In this document: positions 44,989 through 57,247 of the stretch, piece by piece
How positions within the stretch are numbered: position 1 is the stretch's first letter
Layout of the letters: each line of letters starts with the position of its first letter
Assembly (NCBI RefSeq): GCF_042651965.1
Contig: NZ_JBHSDY010000002.1
Span: forward strand, 558,001-622,000
DNA: 64,000 nt
Direction of reading: 5' to 3'
Source: Castellaniella hirudinis
Lineage (GTDB): Bacteria; Pseudomonadota; Gammaproteobacteria; Burkholderiales; Burkholderiaceae_B
Notes under the pieces: generated by a model
The model's input: only the letters and a program-made list of their open reading frames with translations
Told to the model about the DNA's origin: nothing
Database searches by the model: none
Translations under genes and position numbers: made by a program

Positions 44989-46848
44989 TCAGCGCAAACC
45001 AATCCGCCTGACCAATTCGCGCTCGGCGGGCACAGGTTCACCGTCCAGCCACGCGCCGATCAGATCGCCCGCCAAGGCGGACCAGCTCAGGCCGCGCGAC
45101 CCATAGGCGCACGCCAGCCACAGGCCCGGCTGATCCGGCACCGCGCCGATCAGGGGCAGATGGTCGCGTGTCGCGGCGCGCCAGCCGGCCCAGCCGACGG
45201 CCTCGCCCCGCCCCAGCCAGGGGATGTCCCGCGCCTCGACCCAGCCTTGTACGTGCGCCAGGATCTCCTGGCGGCCGGCCTCGTCCGCCACGGCCTCGTC
45301 CGCGTTGGGCCGATAAGTGCTGCCGACCACGCCCCAACCGCCCCGAGGCGGCAGACAATAGCCATGTCCCGACAGGACACAGCGCGGCAGGTCGGACGCC
45401 CCCGCCGGATACAGACTGACCTGCCCCGCCAGCGGCGTAAGCCCCGACAGCACCGGCAGGCGCTCGACCGGCGCCTGATCCGCCAACAAGGTCCGCGCCT
45501 GCACGGCATTGGCCACCACGACCTGGTCCGCCCGGCCCGCCTCCCGCCCCTCGGCGTCCCGCAGCAACCAGCCGCCGTCCGCCGCCCGGACCAGCCCGCC
45601 GACGGCGGCAGCCCGGCGCGTCACGCCCGGCAAACCCAGCAATGCGGCGATCAGTTCGCCCGGACACACGCGCAGGGCGCCAGGAAGCCAGAGGCCGCCC
45701 CAGGGCACTCCGACCCCGGCCCGCAGCCCCGCCTGCCCGGGATCGAGCCAACGCACCCAGCCTTCCGGAAAGCCCAGGCGCACCAAAGCCTGACGCTGCA
45801 CGTGTGCCTGCGCCTCCGACTGCGCGCAGATCAGGGCGCCGCAGGCCTGCGGCCGGGCCGCCTCGTCCAATGCCAGCCAACGGGCGCGCGCCCGGGCCAG
45901 GCCGGCGCGGCTCAGTCGCGAACGCGTATCGTCGTCCGGGCTCAGGGCGGGCACCAGGGCGGCAGCCCCTCGGCGGCGCAGCGCCGGATCGACGTCCAGG
46001 GCGCATTGCGGGTCCCAGACCTCGACGGCGTGGCCACGGCCGGCCAGGGCCTGCGCCACACCGGCGCCCGCCAGGCCGCCGCCCACCACCGCCACCCGAA
46101 GACGGGCCGGATCGGGCGAGGCGGCGCCCAGGCCGGGACGCAGGACGGCCGTGGTGATCTCGCGCTTGCCGGCGACCCCCGGAGCCTTGTCGACCAGGAA
46201 TCCGGCGTCACGCAGATCGCGCCGCACCTGCCCGGCCGAACACCAGGTGGCGACCGTGGCCCCGGCCACCGCCAGGCGCCGCAACTGGCCGAAGACCGCG
46301 GGCGACCACATATCGGGATTGACCCGGGGCGCGAAGCCATCCAGGAAAAAGGCGTCGACGCGGGCGTCCGCCTGACGCGCCAGGCGGCGGATGTCCCCAA
46401 ACAGCAGGGTCAGGGTGACGCGGCCGCCTTGCAGTTCCAGGCGATGGACGCCCGGCAACAGATCGGGCCAGCAATCCGCCAGTTCCCGGGCCAGGCCTTG
46501 ATGATCGTCCGGCAGCCGGCGCCAGGCCCGCCGCAGATCGGCCACGGCAAAGGGATGCGCCTCGAACGCCAGATAATGCAGCCGGCCGCTGCGCTGCGTA
46601 TCGTCCAGCCAGGCCCGCCAGACCGCCAGAAAATTGTGCCCCAGGCCAAAGCCGGTCTCGGCAATCGTGAACGCCGCCCGCCCGCGCCAGCGACCGGGCA
46701 AGCCGCTGCCCTTCAGGAACACATGCCGCGCCTGCGGCAAGGCCCCGGCTTCGCCGTGGTAGGAATCCCCGTATGCCAGGCTGCGCGGCACGCCCCGCGC
46801 ATCCTCGTGCCAGATGGCGGGTTGCAAGATTTGGTAGGAGTCCGACAT
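44989..46848 (-). CDS. mnmC: Bifunctional tRNA wobble-uridine modification enzyme MnmC
   Basis: A 619-residue fusion. The N-terminal SAM methyltransferase domain (about 1-240) carries AETGFGLGHNFLAVWRAW, and the C-terminal FAD oxidoreductase domain (about 260-619) starts with VAVVGGGLAGAGVAQAL and ends in SRGLSWSALAGDLI. The two domains carry out the last two steps from cmnm5U to mnm5(s2)U at position 34 of several tRNAs; the tRNA-Lys(UUU) encoded nearby is a typical substrate. The ATG at 46848 is preferred over an ATG at 46881, because the IWHEDARGVPRS region then begins at the usual distance. Confidence 0.94.
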   Translation of the reverse strand: MSDSYQILQPAIWHEDARGVPRSLAYGDSYHGEAGALPQARHVFLKGSGLPGRWRGRAAFTIAETGFGLGHNFLAVWRAWLDDTQRSGRLHYLAFEAHPFAVADLRRAWRRLPDDHQGLARELADCWPDLLPGVHRLELQGGRVTLTLLFGDIRRLARQADARVDAFFLDGFAPRVNPDMWSPAVFGQLRRLAVAGATVATWCSAGQVRRDLRDAGFLVDKAPGVAGKREITTAVLRPGLGAASPDPARLRVAVVGGGLAGAGVAQALAGRGHAVEVWDPQCALDVDPALRRRGAAALVPALSPDDDTRSRLSRAGLARARARWLALDEAARPQACGALICAQSEAQAHVQRQALVRLGFPEGWVRWLDPGQAGLRAGVGVPWGGLWLPGALRVCPGELIAALLGLPGVTRRAAAVGGLVRAADGGWLLRDAEGREAGRADQVVVANAVQARTLLADQAPVERLPVLSGLTPLAGQVSLYPAGASDLPRCVLSGHGYCLPPRGGWGVVGSTYRPNADEAVADEAGRQEILAHVQGWVEARDIPWLGRGEAVGWAGWRAATRDHLPLIGAVPDQPGLWLACAYGSRGLSWSALAGDLIGAWLDGEPVPAERELVRRIGLR

Positions 46849-46934
46849 GGTTCCGGGGGTCACGTACAATGGGATGAACACGCCACGCGGGCCGGCTGGC
46901 GGCCACGCGGGCGCATCACGGGAATCAGCGCGTC

Positions 46935-47770
46935 ATGTCCAGTTCGCATTTCCTGTCGGCAGACTGCCTGGATGCCGCCGTCACGGCGGCGCATGCTGCA
47001 GCCGCCATTCTACAAACTCACGCCCTGCACCGCGCAGACCTGGTGGTCGACCACAAGATGCGCAACGATCTGGTGTCCCAGGCCGACCGCGAGGCCGAAC
47101 AGGCCATCATCGACATCCTGCGTGTCCGCACCCCAGACATCGGCATCATCGCCGAAGAATCCGGCGGCGAACCCGGCGCCCAGGCGACCTGGTGCATCGA
47201 CCCGCTGGACGGCACCACCAACTTCATCAGCGGCATTCCTCATTACGCGGTATCCATCGCCCTGATCGGCCATGCCGGCTGCCGCACGAACGGCGGCAGC
47301 CCGCTGCCCCAGGACACGCCGCTGATCGGCGTGATCTACGACCCCAACCGCGAGGAACTGTTCTCCTCACTGTATGGCCTGGGCGCCTGGCTCAACGGCC
47401 GCCGCATCCGATGCTCGGCCACGCCGTCGCTGGACCAGGCGGTGCTGGCCACGGGCTTTCCCTTCCGTGATTTTTCCTTCGAATCGCGCTACATGCCGAC
47501 CCTGCACGACGCCATCCACGCCACGCGCGGCATCCGCCGCCAGGGCTCGGCGGCCCTGGACCTGGCCTGGACGGCCTGCGGGCGTTACGATGGCTACTGG
47601 GAAATGGGCCTGGCCCCCTGGGATGTGGCCGCCGGCACGGCGCTGGTCCGCGCAGCAGGCGGGGTCTGCGAAGACATCCGCCACCAGGAACCCTGGCCCG
47701 AAGGCGGCTACGTCTACGCCGCCAACCCGCACATCGCCACCGCGCTGGACGATCTGATCAATCGACAGTC

Positions 47771-47774
<4 letters not shown>
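46935..47774 (+). CDS. Inositol monophosphatase family protein (SuhB-like)
   Basis: A 279-residue Mg-dependent, Li-sensitive phosphatase fold. Metal ligands are visible in AEESGGE (about 74), DPLDGTTNF (about 96-104) and WDVAAGTALVRAAGG (about 233). Substrates in this family include inositol phosphate, fructose-1,6-bisphosphate and PAP; SuhB also acts in rRNA transcription. A small glycine-rich insertion around residue 120 (RTNGGSPLPQDT) is unusual for SuhB. The stop overlaps the ATG of the amidohydrolase gene (ATGA), so the two are co-translated. Confidence 0.9.
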
Positions 47775-48973
<1,199 letters not shown>

Positions 48974-49035
48974 ACCCCGGCGCAGCGCGCCCCATCACCC
49001 GACCATCCCCTGCCGCCAGACCACGCAGCATCACA

Positions 49036-49056
49036 AACCGTTCATGCTGAACGGTT
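49036..49056. promoter_or_regulatory. 9-bp-stem palindrome upstream of yciA
   Basis: AACCGTTCA and TGAACGGTT flank a TGC triloop, followed by AAAATACGCGTTTT. It lies in the 155-bp gap between the amidohydrolase and thioesterase genes. A TAAAAT -10-like box overlaps its right edge, so it could be an operator as well as a terminator stem. Confidence 0.45.
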
Positions 49057-49128
49057 AAAATACGCGTTTTGCCGAAAGCCGCGCCTGCCTTCCCGGACGC
49101 GGCGCGCGACATCCACTCCGAGGCCGCC

Positions 49129-49521
49129 ATGTCCACTACCCTGCCCTCATCCGACCACCCGGTCACGCTGCGCGTCATGCCCATGCCGGCCGACGCCAAC
49201 ATCCATGGCGACGTGTTCGGAGGCTGGATCATGTCCCAGGTGGACATCGCCGGCTCCATCCCGGCCACGCGGCGCGCGGGCGGGCGGGTCGCTACCGTGG
49301 CCGTCAATGCTTTCACCTTCAAGCAGCCCGTGTTCGTCGGCGATCTGCTCAGCTTCTACGCCGAAATCACCCACACGGGACGGACCTCCGTCACCGTCTC
49401 GGTCGAAGTCTACGCCGAACGCCAGCGCCTGGAAGCCGAAGTCGTGAAGGTCACCGAGGCCACCCTCACCTACGTCGCCACCGACGAGGACCGCCACAGC
49501 CGCCCTTTGCCCCCGATCTGA
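49129..49521 (+). CDS. yciA: Acyl-CoA thioesterase YciA
   Basis: A 130-residue hotdog-fold thioesterase from the ATG at 49129 (GAGG seven bases upstream). The catalytic region MPADANIHGDVFGGWIMSQVD (about residues 19-39) and FKQPVFVGDLLSFYAEI are typical of the YciA family. It hydrolyses short- to long-chain acyl-CoA esters in the cytoplasm and is usually a trimer of dimers. The open frame 60 bp upstream has no family homology in its translation. It is 13 bp upstream of mgtE. Confidence 0.9.
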   Translation: MSTTLPSSDHPVTLRVMPMPADANIHGDVFGGWIMSQVDIAGSIPATRRAGGRVATVAVNAFTFKQPVFVGDLLSFYAEITHTGRTSVTVSVEVYAERQRLEAEVVKVTEATLTYVATDEDRHSRPLPPI

Positions 49522-49534
49522 GGAGCCTGCACCC

Positions 49535-51022
49535 ATGGCCGATCAGCCCGTCGTCAACGAGACCCCCGTCCCGGTCGTCATCCCGCGCCGCCTGGACCCG
49601 GAGGACGCCCAGCTCGCACTGCAGGAGCTGCAGTCCATCCTGAAGCGCCAGGAGGTCGTGGACGCGCTCGCCCAGCGCCAGCACGAAGACGAGGACGAGG
49701 ACGGCTCGAACCTGCTGGAAGGCATGCTGCAGCGCCAGCACGAAGACGAGATCCGCCAGATCGTCAATACGCTGCACCCGGCCGACATCGCCTTCATCCT
49801 GGAATCCCTGCCGGTGCAACAGCGCCAGGCGGTCTGGCAACTGGTCAGCCAGGAACACGACGCCGACGTGCTGCTGGAAGTCGAGGATTGGGTCCGCGAG
49901 TCGCTGATCGAGTCCATGGACCACGAGGATCTGCTCGCGGCCACGGGCACGATGGACGCCGACGAGATCGCCGACCTCGCGCCCGACCTGCCCGCCGGCA
50001 TCATCGCCGAAGTCCAGAAAGGCCTGACCGACGCCGAACGCGCCCAGCTGATCGCCGCCATGGGCTACCCGGAAGACACCGTCGGCGCCATCATGGACTT
50101 CGACATGGTGCGGGTGCGCGAGGACGTGACGCTGGAGGTCGTGCTGCGCTATCTGCGCCGCCTGCACGAACTGCCCGACCATACGGACCAGATTTTCGTG
50201 GTGGACCGCGACGACCAGCTGCGCGGCACGCTGTCGCTGTCGCGCCTGCTGCTGAGCGAACCCGAGACCCTGGTCAACGCGGTCATGGAGCCCGACGTCC
50301 TCAGCCTGAACCCGATGGACCCGGACACCGACGCCGCCAGCGCCTTCGAGCGCTACGACCTGGTGTCGGCCCCGGTGGTGGACGAACAGGGCCGCCTGAT
50401 CGGCCGCGTCACCATCGACGAGGTCGTGGACGTGCTGCAGGAAGACTCCCAGGAACAGGAGCTGTCGCGCGCCGGCCTGCAGGAAGAAGACATCTTCGCC
50501 CCCGTCCAGGCCGCCCTGCGCAACCGCGCCCCCTGGCTGCTGGTCAATCTGTGCACGGCGTCCATCGCGTCTTTCGTGGCATCCCGCTTCGAAGACACGG
50601 TCAGCCACATCGTGATCCTGGCCTTCCTGATGTCCATCGTCGCCGGGATCGGCGGCAATTCCGGCAATCAGACGATGACGATGATCATCCGCGCCATGGC
50701 GACGGGCCGCGTGACCGGCGCCAACATCGCGCAACTGGTGAAGCGCGAACTGCAGGTGACGTTCCTGGTGGGCGCCTGCGGCAGCCTGGTGGCGGCGACG
50801 TTCGCCTGGATGATCTCGGATTCCTATGCGGTCGCCGGGGTGATGATGGCGGCCATGGTCGGCAATATGCTGATCGGCGCGGCGCTGGGGGTGATGATCC
50901 CGCTGCTGCGCGACCGCTTCGGCAAAGACCCTGCGGTGGGCTCATCGGTGCTGCTGACCTTCGCCACGGACTCGCTGGGATTCTTTTTGTTCCTGGGGCT
51001 GGCGACGGTGTTCTTGCTGTAG
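49535..51022 (+). CDS. mgtE: Magnesium transporter MgtE
   Basis: A 495-residue protein in the standard order: an acidic N-terminal sensor domain (about 40-175, with an unusually Glu/Asp-rich QHEDEDEDG stretch at about 50), two CBS domains (about 180-300) and five transmembrane helices (about 325-495). The pore signature GNSGNQTMTMIIRAMATG is present near residue 373. It is a Mg2+-gated Mg2+ channel of the inner membrane, where the cytosolic domains sense Mg2+. The ATG has GGAG upstream. Confidence 0.94.
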   Translation: MADQPVVNETPVPVVIPRRLDPEDAQLALQELQSILKRQEVVDALAQRQHEDEDEDGSNLLEGMLQRQHEDEIRQIVNTLHPADIAFILESLPVQQRQAVWQLVSQEHDADVLLEVEDWVRESLIESMDHEDLLAATGTMDADEIADLAPDLPAGIIAEVQKGLTDAERAQLIAAMGYPEDTVGAIMDFDMVRVREDVTLEVVLRYLRRLHELPDHTDQIFVVDRDDQLRGTLSLSRLLLSEPETLVNAVMEPDVLSLNPMDPDTDAASAFERYDLVSAPVVDEQGRLIGRVTIDEVVDVLQEDSQEQELSRAGLQEEDIFAPVQAALRNRAPWLLVNLCTASIASFVASRFEDTVSHIVILAFLMSIVAGIGGNSGNQTMTMIIRAMATGRVTGANIAQLVKRELQVTFLVGACGSLVAATFAWMISDSYAVAGVMMAAMVGNMLIGAALGVMIPLLRDRFGKDPAVGSSVLLTFATDSLGFFLFLGLATVFLL

Positions 51023-51111
51023 CAGCACCTCGACTGCACGGCACATCGTCGGCATGTCTTTCATCGGGGGCAGGTTCTTGTGAGGCACCTCGACCGTACC
51101 ACCCCCTTCGT

Positions 51112-51300
51112 CAGGCGGCGCCCTGTGGCCGCACCGGGCGCTGTTGGAGTCCGCCGGTGAGAGGCCTGCCAGCGGGGATGCAAGTGAGCCACTGTCTGAG
51201 CGGGACGCTTGTGGTCAGTCCGGGGGACTGACCACCCCGCGAGTTTGGCGAACGCCCCGATGGCAGGCCTCTGACCGGGCAGTTCCGGCGCAGCCGGAAC
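51112..51300. repeat. Structured intergenic element with nested inverted repeats
   Basis: The 442-bp mgtE-secA gap contains no convincing gene but four stem-loops. These are GCGCCC/GGGCGC (51118-51123/51136-51141), a 22-bp inverted repeat (51156-51177/51255-51276, 20 of 22 pairing), an 11-bp perfect stem with GGG loop inside it (51211-51235), and an 8-bp perfect stem (51282-51300). A GCACCTCGAC direct repeat (51025 and 51085) lies before it. It may be a structured RNA or a dispersed repeat. Short open frames of about 60 codons cross it but show no recognisable domain. Confidence 0.6.
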
Positions 51301-51414
51301 CGGACGACCTGCGACCGGGGCGGGCATAGGGCGACGCCGAGGCCTTACAAAAGAACACCACTGGCCAGCGCCCTACAAAAGCGTGATCAAACACCACACC
51401 AACGCACCAGCAAT

Positions 51415-51446
51415 GAAAAAGGCCGGAACGCAATGTCCGGCCCTTT
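51415..51446 (-). terminator. Terminator of secA
   Basis: GGCCGGA/TCCGGCC stem (51421-51427/51436-51442) followed on the minus strand by TTTTT, 18 bp after the secA stop. An A-rich tract on the other side could make it work for plus-strand transcripts from mgtE as well. Confidence 0.8.
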
Positions 51447-51464
51447 CATCATCGGCAGAAAGAC

Positions 51465-54227
<2,763 letters not shown>

Positions 54228-54319
54228 ATCGTATCGTCGCTGCGGGCCCAACGGAAATCGGACGCCGGAAAATTGTGAGACGCGGGCACCGAATGGTGAC
54301 CGCAGGTAAACGCTGCAGT

Positions 54320-55408
54320 TTAACGCAGCACGGAAGCCCCCGCATCGGCGGGGGACCCGGCAGCAGCCTGCGCGATCCGGTCGCCCCCCTGCGCCAGGCG
54401 CGTGCGGGCGTCATCCTGGATGAACAGGGTCGGGTCCAGGGGATAGTCCGCCATCCGCACCTCGAAATGCAGATGCGAACCGGTGGATCGGCCGGTGCTG
54501 CCCACCCGCGCGATCAACTGGCCCTGGCGGACGATGTCCCCCGTCTTCACCAGCACGCTGGAAGCATGGGCATAACGGGTCCGCAGGCCGTTGCCATGGT
54601 CGATTTCCACCATCCGCCCGTAGCCGTGCCAACTGCCCGCCCGCGTCACCAGCCCGCCGGAGGCCGCCCGGATCGGCGCGCCGCGCGGTGCGACGAAATC
54701 CAGACCCTCGTGCATGGTGTGACGGCCGCTGACCGGATTGCGGCGCCAACCGAACGAGGAGCTGAGGGCAGGATAATCGACCGGCGACAGGGTCGGCAGA
54801 CTGGCCTGGAAGCCCGCCTGGCGGGACAGGGCCGCATCCACCAGCGCGTACGCGTCCTCCTGGGTTTCCAACTGCCGCCCCAGCGCGTCGATGTGCCGTC
54901 CCAGCAATTCCGCCGAGCCGATCGAGGGCGCCGGCAGCGACTGGGCGGGAATATCGTCCATGACCTGGGCATCGCCCGCGTCGTCCTGCAAGCTGGCCAG
55001 CCCCTCGGCGGACCCCGCAGGAGAGGCGGACTCAGCCGACGCAGGAGAGGCGGCAGCCGCGACGGTTGCGGCCGCGCGGGGCGCGAGTTCCGGCGCCGTA
55101 TAGTTCAGACCGGCCGCCTGGGCGACCCGCGTGCGCACGGACTCCATGGCCAGCACACGGCCCTGCAATTCGCCCAGCTTGCCCGCCAGGCCTGCGATAC
55201 TGCCCTGCAGCGCCGCCGAATCCTGCCGCAGGCGGGAGTCGATCGCCTCGCGCTGGCCGGGGTCCATGGCCGGCGCGCGCCAGGCTTGCCATTGGGCGCC
55301 GCCCCAGGCCGCCAGCGCCAGGGCGCACACCCCGCCCAGCCCCCGCAGGAGCCGCGCGTTAGAATGCAGCCAGAGCGCTGCGCGAGCAGTTTGTTTCGAT
55401 TTCGTCAC
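54320..55408 (-). CDS. M23-family (LytM) peptidoglycan endopeptidase
   Basis: A 362-residue protein. An N-terminal membrane helix (about 22-38) is followed by a coiled-coil/variable region with Ala/Ser/Pro-rich low complexity (about 110-150) and a C-terminal LytM domain. The zinc site comprises HEGLDF (about 228-233) and the HxH of SHLHFEVRM (about 310), so the peptidase should be active. It probably cleaves peptide cross-links in the periplasm during growth. The start is a GTG at 55408 with AAGGAA upstream. It is divergent from the dciA-like gene, only 12 bp away. Confidence 0.9.
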   Translation of the reverse strand: MTKSKQTARAALWLHSNARLLRGLGGVCALALAAWGGAQWQAWRAPAMDPGQREAIDSRLRQDSAALQGSIAGLAGKLGELQGRVLAMESVRTRVAQAAGLNYTAPELAPRAAATVAAAASPASAESASPAGSAEGLASLQDDAGDAQVMDDIPAQSLPAPSIGSAELLGRHIDALGRQLETQEDAYALVDAALSRQAGFQASLPTLSPVDYPALSSSFGWRRNPVSGRHTMHEGLDFVAPRGAPIRAASGGLVTRAGSWHGYGRMVEIDHGNGLRTRYAHASSVLVKTGDIVRQGQLIARVGSTGRSTGSHLHFEVRMADYPLDPTLFIQDDARTRLAQGGDRIAQAAAGSPADAGASVLR

Positions 55409-55420
55409 TCAAAATTCCTT

Positions 55421-55891
55421 ATGTCCATGGCGATGCCGCCTCGGCGGAACCGATCCTCCGGCACTCCGGCCCTGGAATGGCTGGACCGCAATCCGCAAGG
55501 CGCGCACATGATGCGCGCAGTGCGCGAACTGCTGGCCGTCCAGGCGGTGGTGGCAGGCACCTTGCCGCCCGCCCTGGCACGCCACATCCGGGTCGCCAGC
55601 ATGGATGGACCGCACATCACCGTGATGGTTCCCGGCCCCGCGCACGCCGCCCGGCTGCGCCAACTGACCGAAGCCGCCGCCCGCAGGGTCCGGGAGGCAG
55701 GCTGGCCCGTCGAACGGATTGTCGTCCGGATCGACGCCGCCATGGGCCGGACCTGGACACAAAAGCCCCGGCGGGAAGCCGAACCCCTGGGGGAAAACGC
55801 CCTGCAGTCCTTCGAGGACCTGGGGCGTCACGTGGCGCCGGGCCCGCTGGCCGACGCCATCGGCCGGCTGCTGCGCCACCACCGCTCGTAG
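55421..55891 (+). CDS. dciA: DciA-like (DUF721) replicative-helicase loader
   Basis: A 156-residue basic protein. The DUF721-type central region (about 15-120) contains LPPALARHIRVASMDGPHITV and HAARLRQLTEAAARRVREAG, with a variable C-terminal tail. DciA is the ancestral loader of DnaB in bacteria lacking DnaC. Several ATGs (55421, 55427, 55433) could start it, and none has a Shine-Dalgarno site. It is the only plus-strand gene in the last 12 kb. The 172 bp after its stop hold repeats rather than a gene. Confidence 0.75.
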   Translation: MSMAMPPRRNRSSGTPALEWLDRNPQGAHMMRAVRELLAVQAVVAGTLPPALARHIRVASMDGPHITVMVPGPAHAARLRQLTEAAARRVREAGWPVERIVVRIDAAMGRTWTQKPRREAEPLGENALQSFEDLGRHVAPGPLADAIGRLLRHHRS

Positions 55892-55903
55892 GATGAGTCC
55901 GGA

Positions 55904-55933
55904 CACAGGACAGTCCCCGCGGACTGTCCTGTG
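55904..55933. terminator. 13-bp perfect hairpin after dciA
   Basis: CACAGGACAGTCC and its complement flank a CCGC loop, 12 bp after the dciA stop, without a T-run. It may terminate the dciA transcript or belong to the following repeats. Confidence 0.5.
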
Positions 55934-56037
55934 CCTGACGAATCGGAGCGGCTTGCAAGCCGCGACGTGGAGAGCTGTCGCGGCTGAAGATGCCTCGTGC
56001 CTGACGAATCGGAGCGGCATACCAGCCGCGACGTGGA
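55931..56037. repeat. Two 41-bp imperfect direct repeats
   Basis: 55931-55971 and 55997-56037 share 38 of 41 bases, spaced 66 bp start to start. Each carries GTGCCTGACGAATCGGAGCG and ends CCGCGACGTGGA. The first holds a perfect 16-bp palindrome (GCGGCTTGCAAGCCGC). They lie in the dciA-lpxC convergent gap and code for no recognisable protein. Confidence 0.75.
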
Positions 56038-56063
56038 CGAGCAGCGCAGCGGACCGGCCGGAA

Positions 56064-56987
56064 TCAGGCGAGCTGCCAGTCGCGGGTGAAGGCGGCGGGT
56101 GCGGTGTCGCGCGATTCGTAGCTGACCAGTTCCCAGCAATCCTGCCGGGCCAGCAGGGCGCGCACCAGTTGGTTGTTCAAGGCGTGACCGGACTTGCAGG
56201 CGACGTAACGCGCCACCAGCGGCTTGCCGGCCAGATACAGGTCCCCGATGGCGTCAAGGATCTTGTGTTTCACGAATTCGTCGTCGTAGCGCAGCCCGTC
56301 GGCGTTCAGGACGCGGTATTCGTCCATGACGATGGCGTTGTCCAGGCTGCCGCCGCGCGCCAGGCCCATGGAACGCAGGGCCTCGACCTCGCTGGCGAAA
56401 CCGAAGGTGCGCGCGCGGGCGATGGTCTTGACGTAGGAATCCTTGGCGAAGTCGATTTCAGCCGCGTTGGCCGTGGAATCGATGGCGGGATGCCGGAAAT
56501 CGATCGAGAAGGACAGCGCAAAGCCGTCGTACGGCTCCAGCCGCGCCCATTTGGCGGCCGGGCCTTCGCCTTCGCGGACTTCGACGGGCTTGAGCACCCG
56601 CAGGAAGCGTTTGGGCGCGCTCTGTTCCAGCAGGCCGGCGCTGCGCAGCAGGTAGACGAACGTCCCCGCGCTGCCGTCCATGATGGGCACTTCTTCGGCG
56701 TCGAGATCGACGTGCAGATTGTCCACGCCCAAGCCGGCCAAGGCCGACATCAGGTGCTCGACGGTGGAGACGCGCACCGAACCCTGCTGCAGGACCGAAG
56801 CCATGCGGGTGTCGCCCACAGCGTCGGCGCGCGCGGGCAGATCCACGACTTCAGGCAGGTCCACGCGATGGAACACGATGCCGGTATTGGGCTCGGCCGG
56901 GCGCAACGTGATTTCCACGCGGCGGCCGGAGTGCAGGCCCACCCCAGTGGTGGACACGGCTTGTTTGATGGTGCGCTGCAGGAGCAT
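56064..56987 (-). CDS. lpxC: UDP-3-O-acyl-N-acetylglucosamine deacetylase
   Basis: A 307-residue zinc amidase, the committed step of lipid A synthesis. The start MLLQRTIKQAVSTTGVGLHSG is at 56987. Zinc ligands are in STVEHLMSALAG (His about 79) and DDEFVKHKILDAIGDLY (His about 237, Asp about 241). The general-base region PIMDGSAGTF is also present. It follows ftsZ in the dcw cluster, with a 260-bp gap that holds the ftsZ terminator and a probable own promoter (TACAAT near 57057-57052 on the minus strand). Confidence 0.97.
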   Translation of the reverse strand: MLLQRTIKQAVSTTGVGLHSGRRVEITLRPAEPNTGIVFHRVDLPEVVDLPARADAVGDTRMASVLQQGSVRVSTVEHLMSALAGLGVDNLHVDLDAEEVPIMDGSAGTFVYLLRSAGLLEQSAPKRFLRVLKPVEVREGEGPAAKWARLEPYDGFALSFSIDFRHPAIDSTANAAEIDFAKDSYVKTIARARTFGFASEVEALRSMGLARGGSLDNAIVMDEYRVLNADGLRYDDEFVKHKILDAIGDLYLAGKPLVARYVACKSGHALNNQLVRALLARQDCWELVSYESRDTAPAAFTRDWQLA

Positions 56988-57151
56988 GGGAGTCTTCGTC
57001 AAAGAAAAAAACGGCACGGCGGAGCGCGCCCCGCATTGCCTGACTGCTTGCATTGTAATCAATATTCGGGTTTTCCACGATAGTCGAATGCAACACGGGA
57101 GGATGCATGTGCAAGGAAATCCCCGGGATGACCGGATAAAACCAATGCGAA

Positions 57152-57187
57152 GGCGCGCCTTCCCCCAGGGGCAGGGGAAGACGCGCC
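57152..57187 (-). terminator. Hairpin downstream of ftsZ
   Basis: A 14-bp stem (57152-57165 with 57174-57187, one G-U pair in the RNA) lies 60 bp after the ftsZ stop. On the minus strand it is followed after eleven bases by TTTT. It may be a partial terminator setting the ratio of ftsZ to lpxC transcripts. Confidence 0.55.
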
Positions 57188-57247
57188 AGGCGCCGCGAAC
57201 TGCTGTACGACAGCCGCGATGTGAGGTTGCGCGCGAAGCGGGCCGGG

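Noticed and set aside
51144..51329. A 61-codon ORF in the mgtE-secA spacer
   Set aside because: It runs through the inverted repeats, has no ribosome site and no recognisable sequence; the open frame is a by-product of GC content.
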